Made by a program: the position numbers and the translations under genes
Shown: one piece after another, positions 8,899-19,693 of the stretch
Numbering within the stretch: the first letter of the stretch is position 1
How the letters are laid out: each line of letters starts with the position of its first letter
The notes under the pieces: generated by a model
Told to the model about the DNA's origin: nothing
Database searches by the model: none
The model's input: only the letters and a program-made list of their open reading frames with translations
Origin: an uncultured Bacteroidales bacterium
GTDB taxonomy: Bacteria; Bacteroidota; Bacteroidia; Bacteroidales; Muribaculaceae
DNA: 64,000 bases
Assembly: GCA_902772455.1 (NCBI GenBank)
Contig: CACYAW010000002.1
Span: 1 to 64,000, forward strand
Direction of reading: 5' to 3'

Positions 8899-8961
8899 GT
8901 TTTAGGTGTTAGGCTTTAGGTGTTAGGTGTTAGGTTTTAGGTTTTAGGCTTTAGGTGTTAG
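8899..8961 (+). repeat. TAG heptamer array after the M16 stop (9 units)
   Basis: Nine head-to-tail 7-nt units of form G[T/C][T/G]TTAG (for example GTTTTAG, GTGTTAG, GCTTTAG) start immediately after the TAG stop at 8896-8898. Because 7 is not a multiple of 3, the array gives TAG in all three frames. Confidence 0.9.
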
Positions 8962-9002
8962 TTTTTGGGGGATTGGGCGCGTGTAATATGGAGAAAAATT
9001 GC

Positions 9003-9010
9003 TATCTTTG
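9003..9010 (+). promoter_or_regulatory. -7 box for uvrB
   Basis: TATCTTTG 23 bp upstream of the uvrB ATG. No clear -33 box at the expected spacing. Confidence 0.45.
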
Positions 9011-9033
9011 CGGTTTAAACTTGTGCAAAATCC

Positions 9034-11102
<2,069 letters not shown>

Positions 11103-11109
<7 letters not shown>

Positions 11110-11131
11110 GTGTTAGGTTTTAGGGGATTAG
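11103..11131 (+). repeat. TAG heptamer array containing the uvrB stop
   Basis: GCTTTAG (11103-11109, holding the stop codon), GTGTTAG, GTTTTAG and an 8-nt variant GGGATTAG. Same unit type as the array at 8899. Confidence 0.85.
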
Positions 11132-11146
11132 GGACAATAAGGATAT

Positions 11147-12997
11147 ATGAGTCAGGACAAACGACATACCGACCACCGCATCAAGGGGCAATGGCTGCCT
11201 ACCACGCGCAAGGAGATGGAACACTTGGGCTGGGAACAGGCCGATGTGATCCTGTTCAGCGGCGACGCCTACATCGACCACCCGTCGATGGGCAGCGCCG
11301 TCATCGGACGCGTGCTTGAGGCGCACGGCTACAAAGTGGCCATCGTGCCGCAGCCCAACTGGCGCGACGACCTGCGCGACTTCAAGAAACTGGGCAAGCC
11401 GCGCCTGTTCTTCGGTGTGTCGGCCGGCGCAATGGACTCGATGGTGAACCACTATACTGCCGCCCGCCGCAAGCGCAGCGACGATGCCTACACCCCCGAC
11501 GGCCGTGCCGGTGCCCGTCCCGATTACCCCACCATCGTCTATAGCGAAATCCTGAAAAAGCTCTTCCCCGACGTGCCCGTGGTTGCGGGCGGAATCGAGG
11601 TGTCGTTAAGGCGACTGGCGCATTACGACTACTGGCAGGACCGACTCAGGCCCTCCATCCTTATCGATTGTCCTGCCGACCTGTTGGTCTATGGCATGGG
11701 AGAACTGCCCAACACCGCCATTGCCGATGCGCTGGCTGCAGGCAAAAGCATCGAGGAGCTGACCGACATCCCCCAGACGGTAGTTCGCCGCCCGTTAAGC
11801 GAGTTGCCCGCTGCCGATAGCGACACCGACGTGGTGCTGCACAGTTATGAGGAATGCCAACGGTCGATGAAGGCCCAAGCCCAGAATTTCAAGGTTATCG
11901 AGGTGGAGAGCAACCTGTGGCACGGCCACAACGTGTGGCAGGCCACCGGTGACATCGCCGTGAAGGTCAACCGCACTAACCCGCCCATGACCACCGAGCA
12001 GATCGACGCCTCGTTCGACCTGCCCTATACGCGTCTGCCCCACCCCCGCTACCAGGGAAAACGCATTCCCGCTTATGAGATGATACGGCACTCGGTGTGC
12101 ATGCACCGCGGCTGCTTTGGCGGTTGCGCCTTCTGCACCATCAGCGCCCACCAGGGCAAATTTATCGCCTCACGCAGCAAGCAGTCCATCCTGCGCGAAG
12201 TCAAGCAGGTAGTGCAGATGGAAGATTTCAAGGGCTACATCAGCGACCTGGGAGGTCCCAGTGCCAATATGTACGGCATGCACGGCAAAGATCTGGAACG
12301 CTGCCAGCGCTGCCAGCGCCCCTCATGCCTGCATCCGCAACCCTGCGGCAACCTGAATACCGACCACAGTCAGCTGTTAGACATCTACCATGCAGTGGAT
12401 GCCTTGCCCCAAGTGAAGAAATCATTCATCGGCAGCGGCGTGCGCTATGACCTGTCGATGCACCGCACCGGCGACCCGCGTGTGGATAAGGTTAATGCCC
12501 AATACAACGAGGAACTCATCCGCTTCCACGTGTCTGGAAGGCTCAAAGTCGCACCCGAGCACACCAGCGACGATGTGCTGATGCTCATGCGCAAGCCCTC
12601 GTTTGAACTGTTCAGGCGTTTCAAGGCGCTGTTTGACCGTGTGAATGTGAAATACAACCTGCGCCAGCAGCTCATTCCTTACTTTATCTCGTCCCATCCC
12701 GGCTGCCACGAGGCTGACATGGCCGAACTCGCAGCCATCACCAAGGAACTGGACTTCCGACTCGAGCAGGTTCAGGATTTCACACCCACACCGATGACAG
12801 TCTCGACCGAGACCTATTTCACCGGTCTTCACCCCTACACGCTCAAGGCTGTCTATTGCGCCAAGACACCGATGGAGAAACAGGCCCAACGGCTGTTCTT
12901 CTTCTGGTATGACCGCAAGAACCGCGCCGCCATCACCGCAGCACTCAAGCGAATCCACCGCAGCGACCTGCTTCGCAAACTCTATCCCCAACGATGA
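11147..12997 (+). CDS. ygiQ: YgiQ family radical SAM protein
   Basis: A 616-residue cytoplasmic iron-sulfur protein. The radical-SAM cluster motif appears as C-F-G-G-C-A-F-C (near residue 325), inside the family-typical 'R-H-S-V-C-M-H-R-G-C-F-G-G-C-A-F-C'. The N-terminal part carries the conserved YgiQ segments 'D-V-I-L-F-S-G-D-A-Y-I-D-H-P-S' and 'S-L-R-R-L-A-H-Y-D-Y-W'. A second Cys-rich stretch 'C-Q-R-C-Q-R-P-S-C-L-H-P' may bind another cofactor. The reaction is not known for the family. It lies between uvrB and the PAP2 gene, whose start overlaps its stop by 4 bp. Confidence 0.95.
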   Translation: MSQDKRHTDHRIKGQWLPTTRKEMEHLGWEQADVILFSGDAYIDHPSMGSAVIGRVLEAHGYKVAIVPQPNWRDDLRDFKKLGKPRLFFGVSAGAMDSMVNHYTAARRKRSDDAYTPDGRAGARPDYPTIVYSEILKKLFPDVPVVAGGIEVSLRRLAHYDYWQDRLRPSILIDCPADLLVYGMGELPNTAIADALAAGKSIEELTDIPQTVVRRPLSELPAADSDTDVVLHSYEECQRSMKAQAQNFKVIEVESNLWHGHNVWQATGDIAVKVNRTNPPMTTEQIDASFDLPYTRLPHPRYQGKRIPAYEMIRHSVCMHRGCFGGCAFCTISAHQGKFIASRSKQSILREVKQVVQMEDFKGYISDLGGPSANMYGMHGKDLERCQRCQRPSCLHPQPCGNLNTDHSQLLDIYHAVDALPQVKKSFIGSGVRYDLSMHRTGDPRVDKVNAQYNEELIRFHVSGRLKVAPEHTSDDVLMLMRKPSFELFRRFKALFDRVNVKYNLRQQLIPYFISSHPGCHEADMAELAAITKELDFRLEQVQDFTPTPMTVSTETYFTGLHPYTLKAVYCAKTPMEKQAQRLFFFWYDRKNRAAITAALKRIHRSDLLRKLYPQR

Positions 12998-13539
12998 AAA
13001 CCGTCAAAACACTCCTAGCGGCCCTCATGCTGGCGTGCAGCGTGCAAGTTCAAGCCAACGATGACGCCTTACGCCACACAACCGATGTATTGTGCCTGTT
13101 GCCTGATGCCACTGCGCTGGGCGTGGCCATCGCCAAGCATGATAATGAGGGCTTGAAACAGCTGGCCTTCAGCACGGCCACCTGCCTGGCAGTGAACTAC
13201 GGGCTGGAGCTGTGCATCCGCAAGGACCGCCCCGACGGAACCGGTCACCACGCTTTTCCCAGCACCCACACCGCAGTGGCCTTTAACGGCTCCACCTACT
13301 TGATGAAGCGCTACGGCTGGCAATGGGGCGTTCCCGCCTATGCCGTGTCTAGTTTTGTGGCATGGGGGCGCGTGCATACTGACCGCCATGACTGGTGGGA
13401 CGTGCTGGGTGGCGCCGCCATAGGAGCAGGAACGGCATTTATCTTCACCCGGCCCTTTATGGGAAATGTTGATGTAGCAATAAGCCCGACCACCTGGGGT
13501 GATCGGGCCTATGGATTGACTGCAACTATTCAGTTCTGA
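12994..13539 (+). CDS. PAP2 family phosphatase
   Basis: A 181-residue exported or membrane phosphatase with an N-terminal signal segment (about 1-21). The three PAP2 motifs are present: K-D-R-P (about 77), P-S-T-H (about 88-91) and 'G-R-V-H-T-D-R-H-D-W-W-D' with catalytic His and Asp (about 125-135). Likely substrates are lipid phosphates or undecaprenyl pyrophosphate. The ATG overlaps the ygiQ stop (ATGA), which suggests translational coupling. It converges on the leftward gene ending at 13543, with only 3 bp between the stops and a small GC-rich stem inside the last codons. Confidence 0.9.
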   Translation: MKTVKTLLAALMLACSVQVQANDDALRHTTDVLCLLPDATALGVAIAKHDNEGLKQLAFSTATCLAVNYGLELCIRKDRPDGTGHHAFPSTHTAVAFNGSTYLMKRYGWQWGVPAYAVSSFVAWGRVHTDRHDWWDVLGGAAIGAGTAFIFTRPFMGNVDVAISPTTWGDRAYGLTATIQF

Positions 13540-13542
13540 TTC

Positions 13543-15381
13543 TTATTTCACGAGCACTTTCTTGGCTGTGCCATCGCTCATCTTCACGATGTTGATGCCC
13601 TTGCGGGGGCCATCAATCTGGCGTCCCGTCACATCATAATAAGCCACGGGTACCGCATCACTACCGGCTACCATCTCGTTGATGCCGGCGGTGCCCTTGA
13701 GCAGGCGAACGGCCTCAGCATTGTTCAGGAACATGTCGGTGACATTGCCTCCGTCAAGCGGGCGGCTAATGAAGGCCACCACCTTGAGATTTGCGATGTT
13801 CCACTCGGCAGGCACAGTCATGTTAAACTTATTGGAATAGGCATCACCCGTGCGGTTAAAAGGTACGCCTTTGACCGAACCCAAGGCCTGGCGGAAGACA
13901 CCATTGTGGACATAATTATTGACCCACACGCCGCTGTTGAGCTGGCGGGCAACAACACTGTCCTCGGTGATATAGACGCTCAGGCGGCAATCCTCGCCCA
14001 GCAACTGTTCGAAGTCCGGCGACATCTCACCCGAAACGGTGATCACGGCCTCGCGGGTCTCAAGATTCACAACGGGATCGATCTCGATGGTGGCAAAGGT
14101 GGGGTTCTGCTCAGCGATGTAATCAAAGAACGAGCCCAGCTCGTCAGCAACCTGCTGATGAGACTCGGCATAATAGCCAATGCTGTTGACCAACTGCCTA
14201 TCGTTCTCCCAGCCGGTGGAGCGGTCGAATGTGGCCGAAGGATAGGAATTGTTGCCCACATAGGTCATGATACTGTCGCCCTGAACCGTGGAGCAGGGAT
14301 CAACGCCATTGAAGTCGGCATGCACACCCACCCAGATGACATCTTCGCGCTGCTGTGTCAGCAGGCTCAGCATGGAGTTGCCCAGCGGGCAGTAGGTGCA
14401 GTAGGTCGAAGTGTACTGCTCGACCATATGCTTCTGACGCGGGAAAGCGCCGCTGTGAATCTTGAACGACGCATTCATCGGATAGACATAATCCAGCGTT
14501 TCATCATTGGCAACAGCGTTGCAAACGGTCAACGTGTGACTGCCTGAAGCCCATTCGGCGGTTTCCAGCTGGCCGTTGATTGTAACAGTAGTGCCGGGCT
14601 CAATGGCATCGGGGTTACTGATCGTCGTTACCAGTTCACCATCCACCTGCACGTCGAAATGCAGGGACTGGGCATCAAGCACCGCGGTTCCCCTGTTTTT
14701 CACGTTGAACGAGTAAGAGAACGGATCCCCCTTTTTCAACAAGCCGTCACACTGGAGGGCGCTAGCCTTAATCATCACTTCGGGGTAATGATCCTTCTCC
14801 ACAATGCACTGGACACACAGGTTACCGTAGGACTTCAGGCCAGCGGTGGTCCAGCGGTACTGGGCACCGGCCTTCTTGTACCAGTAGGTGTCATATATCT
14901 CATCGCCCTGCTGCACGAGTGCCAGGGGCTTACCTGTCGATGTCTGCTCATATTCAAAACCAATCATCAGTCGGCTGCCATCGGTAGGAGTGATGGTATA
15001 AGAGGCAGGCAACTCGACAACATTCCATCCGGTCTCACTCACCTGGCAGGGCCATGATACCATCGCACCATAGGCGCCGCCAGGGGTGATGGGCACGACA
15101 AACACTTTAGTGACAGGCGTACTCTCGGCAAGGCCTACACGAAACGCCACAATCTCACCTCCGCTAAAGAGGTCCAACTCCTCGGATTCCAAAATGGTTC
15201 CAACCGAGACTTTTCCACTTGCGTTCCTGATCGAAACGCCCTCGGTAGCGACATCATCGGTGTCGTAGTGACCCATGATGCGCTGGTTTGGTTGCAAATC
15301 GGCCATTGCGGGAGTCTGAGCGCCCGCAAGCAATGGCAAGGATAAAACCGTTGCTAAAAGAAGTAATGTTTTTTTCATCAT
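13543..15381 (-). CDS. Omp28-related exported thiol protein with T9SS-like tail
   Basis: A 612-residue exported protein, signal peptide about 1-21 (cleavage near A-G-A). The central part (about residues 315-430) is an Omp28/thioredoxin-like domain with a C-T-Y-C redox motif after 'E-Q-Y-T-S-T' and a cis-Pro-type loop 'S-Y-P-S-A-T-F-D-R'. The N-terminal half looks like beta-sandwich repeats. The C-terminus (Y-Y-D-V-T-G-R-Q-I ... A-K-K-V-L-V-K) is a short sorting-like tail. It is the last gene of the leftward cluster that starts with the TlpA gene at 19534. Probable surface thiol-disulfide or adhesion role; function inferred only. Confidence 0.82.
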   Translation of the reverse strand: MMKKTLLLLATVLSLPLLAGAQTPAMADLQPNQRIMGHYDTDDVATEGVSIRNASGKVSVGTILESEELDLFSGGEIVAFRVGLAESTPVTKVFVVPITPGGAYGAMVSWPCQVSETGWNVVELPASYTITPTDGSRLMIGFEYEQTSTGKPLALVQQGDEIYDTYWYKKAGAQYRWTTAGLKSYGNLCVQCIVEKDHYPEVMIKASALQCDGLLKKGDPFSYSFNVKNRGTAVLDAQSLHFDVQVDGELVTTISNPDAIEPGTTVTINGQLETAEWASGSHTLTVCNAVANDETLDYVYPMNASFKIHSGAFPRQKHMVEQYTSTYCTYCPLGNSMLSLLTQQREDVIWVGVHADFNGVDPCSTVQGDSIMTYVGNNSYPSATFDRSTGWENDRQLVNSIGYYAESHQQVADELGSFFDYIAEQNPTFATIEIDPVVNLETREAVITVSGEMSPDFEQLLGEDCRLSVYITEDSVVARQLNSGVWVNNYVHNGVFRQALGSVKGVPFNRTGDAYSNKFNMTVPAEWNIANLKVVAFISRPLDGGNVTDMFLNNAEAVRLLKGTAGINEMVAGSDAVPVAYYDVTGRQIDGPRKGINIVKMSDGTAKKVLVK

Positions 15382-15408
15382 GTATTAATTATTAAAGACA
15401 GTTGTTTT

Positions 15409-16545
15409 TCAGTTCTGGTTAAGGATGATTTTGATAATAGCATTGACGTCTGAGATGTTCACCTCGTGGTCACCGTTGACATCACCGTTGGCTCCTTCAC
15501 CGCCAAGAATGATTTTGATAACAGCATTGACATCGGAAATATTCACCTCGCCATCGCCGTTGACGTCGCCCACAATGGGCTGTGGTGTATCATTGTTGAC
15601 GAACTGCAAAGTCAATGAGGGGCCCCATGCCTTGTGAAGATACACGGGAGGGAATCCTCCTGTCTTATCAAAGATCTCGATGGTCAAGTTTACCACACAC
15701 TCGCCGGCTGCTGTCGGGAACCATTCGCTCTGCAGGTCCTGGATATCGGTCATGAGAGGGCCTACGCCTGTCTCATAAGTACCCACCTCGGTTTTCATGT
15801 TACATGTCGAGGGGAAACAAATCTGATAAGTTCCGTTATCAATCCTTTCGATGACATAATGAACCTTCAGATTGTCACTTGCCGAACCGGCCAGGTTCAT
15901 CACGCTGATGCCTGAGTTGATCACCACACTCTCCTGGTCAAAGGGCTCTACCATGTCGCGCACGATGGTGGCACCGTCCTCAAGGATATTGCCATCATTG
16001 TCCATAAACACATAACTGCCGTCAATAACGTGGGGAGAACCACTCTTGACAAACTTCAACGTGAGCGTGGGGCCCCATGCCTTGTGGCTATAGGAAGGCG
16101 GGAACCCGGCTTTCTTGGTTAGAATCTCTATATTCAACGTTACACTGCACTCACCGTCGTCAATAGGGAACCACTCGCTCTGCAGGTCCTGAATATCGGT
16201 CATGAGAGGGCCTATGCCTGTCTCATAAGAACCCACCTCGGTCTTCATGTTACACGTCGAGGGAAAACAGATCTGATAAGTTCCGTTATCAATCCTGTTG
16301 ATGACATAATGAACCTTCAGGTAATCGTCACCACCAGCCACGTTTAACACCCAAATGCCCGAATTGATGATTTCGGCACCCGTAGCGTCGTCGATCTCGA
16401 TGTCACTACGCACGACAGTAGCCCCATTCTCGAGGATGTTGCCATTATCGTCCATAAACACATAGCTCTCGTCAATATCTTGAGCTTGCACGGGACATGC
16501 CAGCAAGGCCATGCTCCACAATAAAAACGTAAAGAATCTTTTCAT
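15409..16545 (-). CDS. Exported protein with an internally duplicated domain and C-terminal dockerin
   Basis: 378 residues: signal peptide (about 1-21), then two adjacent copies of a roughly 150-residue domain of unknown type. Both copies begin 'I-D-x-S-Y-V-F-M-D' and share long near-identical blocks such as 'G-T-Y-Q-I-C-F-P-S-T-C-N-M-K-T-E-V-G' and 'P-L-M-T-D-I-Q-D-L-Q-S-E-W-F-P'. Two dockerin-type repeats close the protein (GDVNGDGEVNISDVNAVIKI and GDVNGDHEVNISDVNAIIKI). The nearly identical copies point to a recent tandem duplication. It lies in an operon between the Omp28 lipoprotein and the Omp28-like exported protein. Confidence 0.82.
   Translation of the reverse strand: MKRFFTFLLWSMALLACPVQAQDIDESYVFMDDNGNILENGATVVRSDIEIDDATGAEIINSGIWVLNVAGGDDYLKVHYVINRIDNGTYQICFPSTCNMKTEVGSYETGIGPLMTDIQDLQSEWFPIDDGECSVTLNIEILTKKAGFPPSYSHKAWGPTLTLKFVKSGSPHVIDGSYVFMDNDGNILEDGATIVRDMVEPFDQESVVINSGISVMNLAGSASDNLKVHYVIERIDNGTYQICFPSTCNMKTEVGTYETGVGPLMTDIQDLQSEWFPTAAGECVVNLTIEIFDKTGGFPPVYLHKAWGPSLTLQFVNNDTPQPIVGDVNGDGEVNISDVNAVIKIILGGEGANGDVNGDHEVNISDVNAIIKIILNQN
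15600..16473. repeat. Tandem duplication of about 456 bp inside the dockerin gene
   Basis: The two domain copies in the gene at 15409 remain highly alike at the DNA level, with an offset near 456 bp (for example 'cataaacacata' at about 16454 and 15998). Boundaries are approximate. Confidence 0.7.
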
Positions 16546-16558
16546 AGTTATTCAGTCC

Positions 16559-17365
16559 TTAATTTTTGATTGACAATTTCTTTTTAGCCACTTGTTTCAC
16601 GCCATCCACATCATAGAGGAAGGTGACGACCGAACAGTGTTCAGGCGCCCACTCGGGATTGAGCGTGAGGCTATAGGAATTGGTAGCCACCTGGCCATGG
16701 GCCACACTCACATCGTCACCCCAAGGGTCGTTCACGCTGGCACGGAACACATGCATGTGGTTATAATGTTCCTGCCTGCTGCCATCGGGCATCAGCTGGA
16801 AACTGTCGATGCTGTCCTCGACCAGCCACACCTGCAGCTTGCCGCTGACAAGAGCTTGGTCCAGACCGATGGTCTGCACCTCGATGGCCGCTTTGCGTGT
16901 TTCCTTGTCATAATCGATATCCGTCATGAAATCCACTGGAGCTTCAAAGGATACTTCATAGTTCACACCACCGGCCCAATCGGTGTAGCTGAAAGGTAAC
17001 GAGTTAAACAACCTGTCAATCAGACCTATAGGCTGCGCCGACATTCCCCATGTGTTGAAATACATGTCACCCACCTCGGTATACAGGGGTGAGAGTTCTC
17101 CCTTATTCTTGCTGAAAGGCCCTGAATGGATAGCGACAGCGACGACCGTCGTGTCGCCATACTGCTCAATGAGACGCTCAATCTCCTCGGTGGCACGAGG
17201 ACAGTTCACGCAGTACTGGCCCGTGTAATCCTCGATGAGCACAGCACGGGCCACCTGTGATGGCTCCACATAGGTGAGGCGTTTGTCAACTGACACCTCG
17301 TCACAGGCAACAAAAAGCAACACTGCTGCTAAAACCGATATGGCATTGAATATCTTTTTCATCAT
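16559..17365 (-). CDS. Omp28 family thioredoxin-fold lipoprotein
   Basis: 268 residues. The signal ends in a lipobox (L-L-F-V-A-C, Cys at about 21), so it is a lipoprotein. The thioredoxin-like domain has C-V-N-C in 'E-D-Y-T-G-Q-Y-C-V-N-C-P' and a cis-Pro loop 'S-A-Q-P-I-G-L-I-D-R'. Omp28 is a Bacteroidales outer-membrane protein family first noted in Porphyromonas. The gene directly abuts the barrel gene upstream (stop at 17366, start at 17365), so the two are tightly coupled. The partner barrel and the TlpA protein suggest a shared envelope redox task, which is inference. Confidence 0.87.
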   Translation of the reverse strand: MMKKIFNAISVLAAVLLFVACDEVSVDKRLTYVEPSQVARAVLIEDYTGQYCVNCPRATEEIERLIEQYGDTTVVAVAIHSGPFSKNKGELSPLYTEVGDMYFNTWGMSAQPIGLIDRLFNSLPFSYTDWAGGVNYEVSFEAPVDFMTDIDYDKETRKAAIEVQTIGLDQALVSGKLQVWLVEDSIDSFQLMPDGSRQEHYNHMHVFRASVNDPWGDDVSVAHGQVATNSYSLTLNPEWAPEHCSVVTFLYDVDGVKQVAKKKLSIKN

Positions 17366-19018
17366 TTAGAAGCTGTAATTATAAGAGAACGTGAAACCAC
17401 GGGTCGCAGGCACCCAACGGCAAACGCCACCCGAACAGTTGTAGCCGGCATCAGTGCGGCCATATCCCGCCTGAAGGCGGTGTGACGCGACACTATAGGT
17501 CACCAAGGCCTGGTAGAAATGCACCTTGGTCTCCCCACAATTCCACATGTCGCTCACCGTGAACATCCAGTGGGGCGCCCAGGACAACTCGGCTAGGCCA
17601 AAGGCCCAATCCCCATCATCACCTTCACAGAATTGATACTGCAACTCACAGCGCAGAGTCAATTTGGGCGAGAACTTGTATTTGCCGTCTGTAATAAAGA
17701 TATTGCTCTTGATCATGCCACCATGACCCTCGATAACGGTCATGTTGTAACGCTCGTTCATGTACATGAAAATCAGCGAGAAATCACGGGTTAAACGTTT
17801 CTCGATCTGAATGTCGATATCCTGATAATAGGTCTCGTCACCCATCTTGAAAAAGCTGGACTTGTAACCGTCGCTACCCATGAGGCGTCCATCGGCAACA
17901 GGATTCTTGACCTCGTCCTCGTCGATGCCACGCACATGTGACACATTGAGTTTCAACTTAGTGCCGTACTTTCCGCCCAACGCCGTTCCTTTCTTGAACG
18001 TGTAGCCGAATTCGCCCTGGAAAGCCCACTCTCCATCAAAATTAGTGGCATAGGGGTACTGAGCCGCTAAAGCATAGGTCTGGTCGTGAGTGAAAGCGGG
18101 CAAATGATTGATAAAACTCGACGTGCCGTTCATGCTGCGACGGCTGCGGAACGACATTCCCTGGCTGCGCTTGGCCTGCAGCAGGGCGCTCATGCCCTTT
18201 TGAGAATAAGAAGCGCTCAGCATGGCCACTCGGCCTTTACCGTAATGGTACTTGTTATCGAACGACGGGTCCTGACTTTTTTGAGCATACTCGGCTAACA
18301 GGTTAAAACCCTTGTGTGAAACATTCACGCGCGCGTCCCAAGCATTGACATACTCTGGCAGGTTCAGCTTGTGAGTCGCATCGACAAAGATGGCGTCATC
18401 GTCGGCATCCTCGTGCTTATTGACCCAAGAGCCCCCCAGCGTGATATGCGTGCTATGGGCTTCCATCGACTTGATGAACTGTTCCAGGCCCACTTCGAGG
18501 TCAACACCACTGACGAGCGCGTCGTTGTGATGCCAATAGCGGCGTTGCTTGCCCGATAACACCTTAAAGTTCACGCCTTCAACAGGCTTGTAATTCAATC
18601 GCGCTCCACGCAGGGCATTATCGATGCCCAACGACCGTTCTTCATAGGTGCGCAGGACAAATCCAGAGCCGAACTGCTCATAGTAATCTCCAACGACAAG
18701 CTCTAAATTCTTGTAATGGCCTTTCACATAAAAATGCGGCACACCCTTGCCCTTAAAATCAGTCTCATAGCCAGGCAGAGGATGTTGAAGGAATTCAAAT
18801 CGGGCGCCAGCTTCAACAAACTTGCTCCCCAGGTTCAAATCCACGTAGGTATTGGTCAACACCCAATCGCTAGTACGCTCGGTTTCGATTTTCTCGTCAT
18901 ACTCGGGAAAAAGGACATCACTCTGAATGCTGCCGCTTAGCGTCACCTGTGCGTAAACAGGTACTGCTGCCTGCATCAAGACCGGCAGCAACAAGGGTAT
19001 CAGTTTCTTAGGGTTCAT
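17366..19018 (-). CDS. Predicted outer-membrane beta-barrel protein (DUF6029-like)
   Basis: A 550-residue exported protein with signal peptide (about 1-24) and many alternating amphipathic strands. It ends in an aromatic residue (...F-S-Y-N-Y-S-F), as outer-membrane barrels do. Segments such as 'V-G-D-Y-Y-E-Q-F-G-S-G-F-V-L-R-T-Y-E-E-R' and 'L-G-I-D-N-A-L-R-G' fit the Bacteroidota family I know as DUF6029; I am moderately sure of that family name. Cargo unknown. It lies 18 bp after the TlpA gene and directly before the Omp28 lipoprotein gene. Confidence 0.75.
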   Translation of the reverse strand: MNPKKLIPLLLPVLMQAAVPVYAQVTLSGSIQSDVLFPEYDEKIETERTSDWVLTNTYVDLNLGSKFVEAGARFEFLQHPLPGYETDFKGKGVPHFYVKGHYKNLELVVGDYYEQFGSGFVLRTYEERSLGIDNALRGARLNYKPVEGVNFKVLSGKQRRYWHHNDALVSGVDLEVGLEQFIKSMEAHSTHITLGGSWVNKHEDADDDAIFVDATHKLNLPEYVNAWDARVNVSHKGFNLLAEYAQKSQDPSFDNKYHYGKGRVAMLSASYSQKGMSALLQAKRSQGMSFRSRRSMNGTSSFINHLPAFTHDQTYALAAQYPYATNFDGEWAFQGEFGYTFKKGTALGGKYGTKLKLNVSHVRGIDEDEVKNPVADGRLMGSDGYKSSFFKMGDETYYQDIDIQIEKRLTRDFSLIFMYMNERYNMTVIEGHGGMIKSNIFITDGKYKFSPKLTLRCELQYQFCEGDDGDWAFGLAELSWAPHWMFTVSDMWNCGETKVHFYQALVTYSVASHRLQAGYGRTDAGYNCSGGVCRWVPATRGFTFSYNYSF

Positions 19019-19036
19019 TCTAAATTTAATGGAAAA

Positions 19037-19534
19037 CTAGTTGGCCATGTGCTCATGGACCTCTTTAATCAGTTCATTCTCGCCTCCGTCGGTGTAACCG
19101 CTGTGCTTGGCAACGATATTGCCATTACCGTCCACCACGACGACGAACGGGATCATCTGCCCTCCAAGCGCTTTGAGAAACTCACTGTTGGGATCCAGCA
19201 AGACCTCATATTCCCACTCGTTTTGATCAACCAAGGGTTTTACCTTGTTGATGTTTTGGGCTTGATCAATGCTCACGGCAAAAATCTTGACGCCCGTTTC
19301 ATCCTTCCACTCGTCATAGACCTCGGCAATGGCCGACAGTTCTCGGTTACATGGTTTGCACCACGTGGCAAAGAAGTCAATAATGAAAGGCTTGCCATCG
19401 TTACTTAACGTTTCGGTCTGGACCAACGTCCCGTCCAAAGTCTTCAAAGTCACTGCAGGCAACTGAGCCTGTGCCATACCACAAGCAGCCAATAGCACAA
19501 TCACGGTAGTCAAAAAACACTTTCTCATATACAT
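19037..19534 (-). CDS. TlpA-like thiol-disulfide oxidoreductase
   Basis: 165 residues with an N-terminal export segment (cleavage near A-Q-A at about 23-25). It has a thioredoxin fold with the C-K-P-C active site in 'F-F-A-T-W-C-K-P-C-N-R-E-L' and a cis-Pro loop 'G-G-Q-M-I-P-F-V-V-V-V-D'. It probably acts in the periplasm as a redoxin. It is the first gene of the leftward cluster 19534-13543 and has its own -7 box upstream. An alternative start two codons downstream (ATG at 19528) cannot be excluded. Confidence 0.9.
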   Translation of the reverse strand: MYMRKCFLTTVIVLLAACGMAQAQLPAVTLKTLDGTLVQTETLSNDGKPFIIDFFATWCKPCNRELSAIAEVYDEWKDETGVKIFAVSIDQAQNINKVKPLVDQNEWEYEVLLDPNSEFLKALGGQMIPFVVVVDGNGNIVAKHSGYTDGGENELIKEVHEHMAN

Positions 19535-19566
19535 CTCAAATTTCGATTCATTATTAATTAATGACG

Positions 19567-19574
19567 CAAAGATA
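19567..19574 (-). promoter_or_regulatory. -7 box for the TlpA operon
   Basis: TATCTTTG on the minus strand about 32 bp upstream of the TlpA start. Likely the promoter for the whole 19.5-13.5 kb cluster. Confidence 0.5.
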
Positions 19575-19600
19575 TATAAACTTGAACAATTTAAAAAAAA

Positions 19601-19631
19601 AAAGGCAGAAAAAATGATTATTTCTGCCTTT
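19601..19631. terminator. Hairpin terminator with A/T tracts on both sides
   Basis: AAAGGCAGAAA (19601-19611) pairs perfectly with TTTCTGCCTTT (19621-19631) around a 9-nt loop. It sits after the leftward gene at 19694 and separates it from the TlpA promoter. Confidence 0.75.
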
Positions 19632-19693
19632 TTATATGGTCAAGACTATAGAGCCGTGAATAAATCAGGCTCCACTGCCTCTATGATGTTGGC

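Noticed and set aside
8899..8961. Telomere-like TTAGG repeats suggesting a linear end or eukaryotic DNA
   Set aside because: The unit is 7 nt with variable first bases, the arrays are short and internal between bacterial genes, and all surrounding genes are bacterial.
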